From positions 1 through 64,000 of the forward strand of contig CAKTBJ010000010.1 in assembly GCA_934533075.1 (NCBI GenBank): 64,000 nt of DNA. The letters are read 5' to 3'. This document shows, piece by piece, positions 41,201 to 50,200 of the stretch (within the stretch, counting starts at the first letter, position 1; every line of letters starts with the position of its first letter). Position numbers and translations under genes: made by a program. The stretch comes from an uncultured Paracoccus sp. (GTDB lineage: Bacteria; Pseudomonadota; Alphaproteobacteria; Rhodobacterales; Rhodobacteraceae). Under the pieces are notes generated by a model, which saw nothing but the letters and a program-made list of their open reading frames with translations, did no database searches and had not been told where the DNA came from.

Positions 41201-44200
41201 GTGGCCATCGCGGCCTCCAGCCCCGTCACGGTGATCGAGAACGTGCTGGCCATGACCGGCGACGTGGTGATCGAGGCCGGCGACAGCGCGGGCACCGGCG
41301 ACGACCTGCGCGTGGTCTCGGGCGTCACCATCGAGGCGACGCTGGGCAATATCGCGCTGAACGCCGGCGATGCCCTGTATCTGGAGGCCGATGCCCAACT
41401 GCGCGCCGGCAACGCCGTCACCCTGACCGCCGACCTGGGCGGCGCGGATGCCGAGGGCGGGCTGGTGGACCTGCGCGGCCGCATTCAGGCCCGCTCGGTG
41501 CTGATCGCCACCGGCACCGGCGCGGATACCGTGCATGTGGCCTTGCAGGCCCTGGCCGGCAACACCCGCATCGAGACCGGCGCGGGCACCGATGCCATCC
41601 TCATCGACGCGCTGCCCACGATGAACAGCGTGGACGGCGTGGCCGTGCCCGCCGGGCCGGACGGCAAGCCGATCTTCGCCCGCGACGCGCAGGGCCGCGA
41701 GATCCGCGACGAGGTGAGCATCGACGGCGGTGCCGGCACCGATCACGTCACCGTCCAGATCACCGGCGGCGCCGATTACGTCCTCAACGTCCATGACAGC
41801 GGCGCGGCCGACGATGGCGTCGACGTGCTGACCGTCAACGGGCTGGCCTCGGACGACCATTTCCTGATGCGGGCCAATTTCATCGCCCATCTGGACAAGA
41901 CGGGCGACGACTGGTCGCCGCTGTTCGAGCGGATCAACTACGATTACACCATGAATGGCAGGGTGATCGTGAACGGTCTGGACGGCGACGATCACTTCTA
42001 TCTGGACGACACGTCGGCGATCATGTCGATCAATGGCGGCGCCGGGAACGACAGCTTCCAGGTCGGCCAGATGTTCGCCACCTCGCGCGACGAAGCCGAC
42101 GAGGACGGCATCTTCGCCATCACCGCGATCGAGGACCGGTTCGAGACCGTCCACACCACGCTGGGCTATCTGTCGCCGGGCATCAGCCAGCCCGCCGTGC
42201 TGAACGGCGGCGACGGCGAGGATACGTTCGTGGTCTATTCCAACAAGGCCGCCCTGCGGCTGGAGGGCGAGGCCGGCGACGACACCTTCATCATCCGCGC
42301 CTTCGCGCTGGACGACGACAGCAAGATCACCGTCAGCGGGTCCGAGGGCAACGACACCATCCGCTACAACATCAACGCCAATGTCGACATCGACGGCGGC
42401 AGCGGCAACGACACGGTGATCGTGCTGGGCACCGAACTGGCCGACACGTTTGTGATCACAAAGGACGGCGTGTTCGGCGCCGGGGTTTCCGCGACCTTCG
42501 CCAATGTCGAGGCGCTGACCGTGGACGGGCTGGAGGGGGACGACACCTTCTTCGTGCTCTCCACCCGTGCCGGCATGGTGACGACGATCATCGGCGGCAC
42601 CGGCTCGGACACGATCAACGTCGGCGGCGACATGGTGGGCGAGGTGGTGACGGCGGATGCCGACATGACCGGCTCGGTCAGCCACGGCGTGACCAGCGGC
42701 GATCCGCGCTTTGACGGCATCTTCGTGCCGGGCGTTTCGGCCACGACGACGACCGACAACGCGGCTTCGCTGGATGCCGGCGACGGGCTGGTGGTGGTCG
42801 AGGGCGGCCCCGCCGACAGCTATCGCCTGACCCTGCCGCAGGCGCCGCTGGCCGGGACCAGGGCGGTGGTGACGGTTTCCGCGCCCGACGGGCTGCTGGT
42901 CTCGCTGGACGGGGTGAATTTCGTGCAGGCGCTGACCGTGGGCTTCACGGCGGCCGATTGGGCCGCCGGGGTCGAGATCTGGGTCAGGGCGCTGCCGAAT
43001 CCGGTCGCCACCGGCACCTCGGCCCGCGTGGTCAGCCATTCGGTCGTGCATGTCGATGCGGTCGGCAACCCGCTGGCCGACAAGGCCGATCCGTCGCAGA
43101 TGCACGGTCTGGCGATTCCGAACATGCGGGTCTCGGTGATCGACGACGCGCCCGGCCTGGTGATCCGCCAGTCCGAGAACGGCACCAAGGTGGTCGAGGC
43201 CAGCGGCGCCAGCGCCGGCCAGTCCGACAGCTATACCATCGAACTGGCCCAGCCGCCGGCGGCGGGCGAGGTGGTGACCGTGACCATCGCCGCCCCTTCC
43301 GGGCTGGTGGCGGACCGCACGGAAATCCGCTTTACCGCCGATGCCGGGCTGGTCGATCACGCCGCCGGCATCTTCCTGTGGAACGACGCCCAGACCGTGA
43401 CGCTGAGCGCGCCCGGCGACGGCGTGGTCACGGATACGCTGCTGCGGCAGGTGACGCATGGCTTCGCCTCGAACCAGCCGGGCGGCGCCTATGCCGCGGT
43501 GGCGGATGCGGTGCTGGACGTGACCCGCATCGACGGCGACGTGGCCGCGGTGGTCGTCACCCAGACCGCCGGCGGCACAGCCGTCTCGGCCGCCGGCCTG
43601 ACCGACAGCTACCAGATGGTGCTGACCACGCAGCCGACGCATGACGTGAAGGTGCGGCTGTCCCTCGCCGGCAAGCTGGCGGTGGATGCCGCGGCCTCGG
43701 ATGCGCGGCTGGGGCAGGATGCGGATGGCTGGTTCATGCTGTTCACCGCCGCCGACTGGGACGTGCCGGCGACGGTGGGGCTGGTCTATGCCGACACGCC
43801 CAGCGTGGGCACCATGTTCGCGGCCCAGCCGCACGACCTGTCGTCCATCGCCGGCCCGCTGATCGTCGAGGGCGGCACGCATGGCTCCTCTTCGGCGCTG
43901 ATCCAGGGCGTGGTGCTGCCGGGAGAGCTGAATCCCGACCTGATCGGCACCATTTCCTCGGATGGCGAGGGCGATCAGGACCGGCTGGTGCTGTTCAGCG
44001 ACACCGTGACCGCCGATCTGGCCGGCACGATGACCGGCAGCCATATCTCGGGTCTCGGCATGGCCGGGGGCGAGACGGTGCTGGATGGCGGCGTGACGGT
44101 GCCGAACGGCATCACCTATGGCAACATGCACCTGGTCGAGGTGCTGCTGGGCCGCGGCAATGACAGCTTCACCATCACCGGCACCGGCACGGTCGAGAAC

Positions 44201-47200
44201 CCGACCGCCGAGGGCGGCACGGTGATCGAGAACACGCTGACCGTGGTGCATGGCGGCGCCGGCAACGACCATCTGTCCGTCACCGGCGGCGACGGCCCGA
44301 TCGTGCTGTTCGGCGATACCTCGGCGGGCGGGCTGCGCTACAGCGCCGTCAGCGGCGTGCCGAACGGGACCGCCTATGCCTTCCCGGCGGATGGCGATGA
44401 CGTGATCGACGCCGCCGGCGCGCGCGGGATCGTGGTGATCGACGGCGGCGGCGGCCATGACGTGCTGACGGGATCGGCCCATGCGGGGGCGGTGAACTTC
44501 ATCGCCGGCGGCACCGGCGACGATGTGATCACAAGCGGGGCCGGGCGCTCCTGGATACTGGGCGATGCGGGCTTCGACGTGGATTATGCCGGCCGCACGG
44601 TCATCATCGACAGCGACGGCATCGGCTATCGCGGCAATGCCGAGACCGCCGGAAACGACACCATCCGCGCCGGCGGGCAGGCGGTGATCCTGGGCGATTA
44701 CGGCACCATCACGCAGGAGGGCATGGCCGCCGGCGTGCTGGACATGATGCAGGCCCGGCACGTGGCCGAGGTCCGCTCGGTCCTGCCCGGCAATGGCGGC
44801 GATGACGTGATCGAGGCGCAGGCCGGCGGCAATATCCTGATCGGCGGCGCCGGTTCCGACCGCATCACCGTCGGCGGCGCCGGCACCGGCGACGTGGTGA
44901 TCGGCGATAACGGCATCGCGCAATTCGTGGGCGGCGTGCTGGTGCGCGCGGCCACCACCGATCCCGGCACGGGCGCGGCGGATGTGATCGCAAGCAGCGC
45001 CAGCGGCACCGTCATCCTCGCCGGCGCCGGTTCCGACAGCGTGACCGTAAGCGGGCGCGACAACACCATCCTGGGCGACAATGGCGAGGTGATCCTTGCC
45101 GGCGGCGTGCTGGAGAGCGTGCGCTCGACCGATGTGGGCGTGGGCGGCGATGCGGATGACGTGATCGCGGCCGGGGCCGGGCGCAACGTGATCCTGGGCG
45201 GCAACGGCGCCGACCGGATCACTGTGGCCGGCGGCGAGGGCGTGATCCTCGGCGACAACGGCGCGGTCCTGTTCGACGCGGCGGGCGCGCTGCGCGAGGT
45301 GGTCTCGACCGATCCGACCCTGGGCGATGCGGACGTGATCCGGCTGAACGGCGGGCGATCCATCGTCATGGGCGGCACCGGCGCGGATACGATCTCCGGC
45401 ACCGGGCAGCATGTCGTGCTGGGCGATCACGGCCGGCTGGTGCTGGCGGGCGGCGTGCCCGGCCTGATCGCCAGCCTGTTCGCCGGCACCGGCGAGGGCG
45501 ACGACCGCATCACCCTGGGCGACGGCGACCAGATCGTGGTGGGCGGCGGCGGCGCGGATGTCATCCGCCTCGGCAAGGGCGCCAGCGTGGTCTTCGGCGA
45601 CGAGGCCGAGCTGGCCTTCGCGGCCGGCGGGCTGGTCTCGGCCCGCTCGATCTTTGGCGAGATCGGCGGGGCCGACCGCATCACCGTCGAGGACGGCGAT
45701 CATATCATCGTCGGCGGCGCGGCGGGCGACGGGATTGAGGCGGGCGTCGGCACCAGCCTGGTATTCGGCGACAATGCCGCGATCACCCTGGCGGGCGGTG
45801 CGCTGACCGGCGCCGCCTCCATCCTGCCGGAAATCGGCGGGGCGGACCGGATCATCCTGGGCGATGGCGGGCATCGCATCGCCGGCGGGGCCGGGCGCGA
45901 CACGATCCTGACGGGAACGGGCGCGAGCCTGATCTTCGGCGACAGCGCCGAGATGGCCTTCGCCGCCGGCGTCCTGACCCGCGCGGCCAGCCTCTCGCCG
46001 GGTGTCGGCGGGGCCGACAGCATCACCGTGGGCGATGGCGAGCATCGTATCATCGGCGGCGCCGGGGGTGACACGATCCTGACCGGCACCGGCGCCAACC
46101 TGATCTTCGGCGACAGTGCCGAGATGGTCTTCGCGGCCGGTGTGCTGGCCCGCGCGGCCAGCCTCTCGCCGGGTGTCGGCGGGGCGGACAGCATCACCGT
46201 GGGCGATGGCGGCCACCGCATCATCGGCGGCGCCGGCGGCGACGTGATCCGGGCCGTGACCGGCACCAACCTGATCTTCGGCGACAGCGCGGAACTGGCG
46301 TTCAACGCTGCCGGGGTCATGACCCGCGCCACCAGCACCGCGCCCGAGGTGGGCGCTGCCGACAGCATCATCGTTGGGAATGGCAATCACCGCATCATCG
46401 GCGGCGCCGGGGGTGACACGATCCTGACCGGCACCGGCGCCAACCTGATCTTCGGCGACAGCGCCGAGATGGTCTTCGCTGCCGGCGTGCTGACCCGCGC
46501 GGCCAGCCTCTCGCCGGGTGTCGGCGGGGCGGACAGCATCACCGTGGGCGATGGCGGCCACCGCATCATCGGCGGCGCCGGCGGCGACGTGATCCGGGCC
46601 GTGACCGGCACCAACCTGATCTTCGGCGACAGCGCGGAACTGGCGTTCAACGCTGCCGGGGTCATGACCCGCGCCACCAGCACCGCGCCCGAGGTGGGCG
46701 CCGCCGACAGCATCATCGTGGGCAATGGCGGACACAGCATCATCGGCGGGGCCGGCGGCGATACGATCCAGACCGGCACCGGCGCCAACCTGATCTTCGG
46801 CGACAGTGCCGACCTGATCCTCAATGCCGCCGGGGCGCTGATCCGGGCCTCCAGCCTGGCGCCCGGCATAGGCGGCGCGGATGCGATTACCACCGGCGCG
46901 GGCAATCACCGCATCGTCGGCGGGGCGGGGGCGGATGCGATCCGCACCGGCACCGGCAACAGCCTGGTGCTGGGCGACAGCGGAGAGCTGAACTTCGCCA
47001 ACGGCCTGCCCACGCGGGTGGCCAGCACCGCGCCCGAGATTGGCGGCGCCGACCAGATCACCCTGGCCGCCGGCAATCACGTCGTCGTCGGCGGGGCGGA
47101 GGGCGACACCATCGCGCTCGGCGCCGGCAACAGCGTGGTCTATGGCGACGGCGCCATCCTCGCCTTCGCGGGCGGGGTGCTGAAGCGCACGGTCAGCACG

Positions 47201-50200
47201 GCGCCGGAGGTGGGCGGCGACGACCGCATCACCGCCGCAGCCGGCGATCACCGCATCGTCGCGGGGACCGGGGCCGATACCATCACCGTGGCCGAGGGGC
47301 GCTCGGTCGTGCTGGGCGACAACGGCACGCTGGTCTTCGACGGCGGCGCGCTGAAGCAGGCGGTCTCGACCAGCCCGCTGGAGGGCGCCGGCGACACGAT
47401 CCGGCTGAACGGCGGCCGCTCGGTGGTGATCGGCGGCACCGGCGCCGATGCGATTTCCGGCAGCGGCGAGCATGTCGTGCTGGGCGATCACGGCCGGCTG
47501 GTGATGAGGGGCGCGAATTTCTCCAGCATCGTCAGCCTGTTCTCGGGCCGCGGTGACGGGGACGACCAGATCACGCTGGGCGCCGGCAACCAGCTGGTGA
47601 TCGGCGGCGGCGGGGCGGATGCGATCCGGGTCGGCGCCGGCGGCAGCCTGGTCTTCGGCGATGCGGCGCAGATCGCCTATAACGGCGCGCGCATGGTCTT
47701 TGCCAAATCGCTGGCGATGGCGGTGGGCGCCGCCGACCAGATCACGCTGGGCGTCGGCGACCACATGGTGGTCGGGGGCGCGGCGGGCGACACCATCGCC
47801 GCCGGCAACGGCAACAGCCTGATCTATGGCGACAGCGCGGTGCTGTCCTTCACCGCCGGCGCGCTGACCCGCACGGCCAGCATGGCCCCGACCGTGGGCG
47901 GCGACGACATCATCACCACCGGCGCCGGCAACCAGCGCATCGTCGGCGGCATCGGCGGCGACCGCATCACCGTGGGCCGGGGCGACAGCCTGATCGTCGG
48001 CGACAACGCCACCCTGCGGCTGAGCGGCGGCCTGCCGGTGCTGGCCCAGACCACCAGCCAGACCCGCGGCGGCAATGACGTGATCGAGGCGGGGATCGGC
48101 AATCACATGATCCTCGGCGGCGCCGGCAGCGACGCCATCACCGTCGCGCGCGGCAACAGCGTGATCTATGGCGACAACGCGCGGCTGCGCTTCACCGGCG
48201 GCGTACTGGACAGCGCCGCCAGCCTCTCGCCCAGCGTGGGCGGCGGCGACACCATCACCGCGGCCGACGGCAGCCACCGCATCAGCGGCGGCAACGGCGC
48301 CGACCGCATCACGGTGGGCAACGGCAACAGCGTGGTGCTGGGCGACAATGCGTCGTTCAAATGGCAGGGCGGGGTGCTGGTCTCGGCGCTGACCACCCAC
48401 ACCGCGCGCGGCGGCAACGACATCATCGCTACCGGCGACGGCGACCAGATCGTGGCCGGCGGCAGCGGTGCCGATACCATCACCACCGGCAGCGGGCACG
48501 ACATCATCTTCGGCGACAACGCCCTGATCCTGCTTGGCGGCGGCAGCGTCGCCAGGGCCGTCACCGTCGACCCGAGGAAGGGCGGCAACGACACCATCCG
48601 CGCCGGCGCCGGCAACGACATCGTGATCGGCGGCACCGGCAACGACCTGATCCACGGCGAGGCCGGCGACGACCGGCTGCTGGGCGATCACGGCATGTAT
48701 TCGGTGGACCTGCCCTATAACCAGAGCGTGATCTCGGTCTTTTCCGGCCGGAACATGGGTGCCGGCAATGACGAGATTCACGGCGGCGCCGGCGACGACC
48801 GCATCATGGGCCAGCAGGGCAACGACCGCCTGTTCGGCGACGAGGGCGACGACGACATCATCGGCGGCCACAATGTCATGGGCGGCGACGATGGCAACGA
48901 CACCATCCACGGCGGCGCCGGCGCCGATGTGATGATCGGCGACAACGGCGTGATCCTGCGCCAGCGCCAGGGCAACGACTGGCTGCGCGACGGCGATGCC
49001 GCCAATGCCGCCACCCGCAGCGTGGTGACGTTCGAGCTGATGGACGGCATCGGCGGCAACGACACCATCCACGGCGGCACCGGCGACGACCGCATCTGGG
49101 GCCAGTCGGGCGATGACCGGCTTTATGGCGACGAGGGCGTGGACGAGATCATCGGCGGCCTCGGCAACGACCGCATCGAGGGCGGCGATGGCGGGGACTA
49201 CCTGCTGGGCGGCCTCGGCCAGATCGTGCGGGCGCGCGATGCGGCGGGCAATCCGGTGCTGAACAGCGATGGCACATGGCATCGCGACGTGGTGCTGCTG
49301 GAGGCGGCGCGGATCAGCGGCATGACCGATGTGGTGGCCGGCAGCACGCTGCTGGCGGACCTGCTGGCCTCGGCCGATGTGGTGCTGATGGCCGGCATGA
49401 CCGATGCCGGCGGCGCCGGCGTCACCCTGCCCTCGGGGCTGGAGGCGCTGAGCGCCGTGGGGCTGGTTCTGGACGGCACGCCGGACAACGACACCATTCT
49501 GGGCGGCGCCGGCAACGACCAGATCTTCGGCCAGCGCGGCGACGATACGCTGAGCGGCGGGGATGGCGACGACTGGATCTATGGCGACACCGCCATCAAC
49601 ACCACGCGGATGCCGGGCGACCTGCCGCAGGTGGTGGGCGGCTATGTGCTGAACGGCACCTATGCCGGGGTGAACCTGTCGCCGGTGGGCACGGTCATCA
49701 TCCCCGCCGCCACCCTGCTGCCGATCGAGTTGCAGCCGATGATGCCGCAGGCCGACCTGCTGCTGGAAACCGGGGGCTTCCTCGGCGATGCGGCGGCGAC
49801 GCGGCGGATCGCCCTGAACTCGGGCGCGGGGCTGGAGGTTCTGGCCGCGCTGGTGCCCGACATCCGCACGGCGGCGAAGCTTCGGGGCAATGACGTGATC
49901 GACGGCGGTGCCGGCGACGACATGATCTTCGGCGACGAGGGCCGGATCACCGCGCTGGCCGAGACCGGCAGCGCGGCGGTGGATACCCGCCTGGCGGCGC
50001 TGTCGGTGACGATGCGCAACCTGATGGCGGGGCTGTCCTCGCTGAACCACGCCGCCGATCTGGCCGCCGGCCGGACCGGCGCGGTCAGCGCCGGCAACGA
50101 CACCATCACCGGCGGCAGCGGCAACGACCGTATCTTCGGCGATACCGGCCTGGTGCTGGTGCCGGCCGATGGCTGGCCGGCGACGGGTGCCGGGCTGGAG

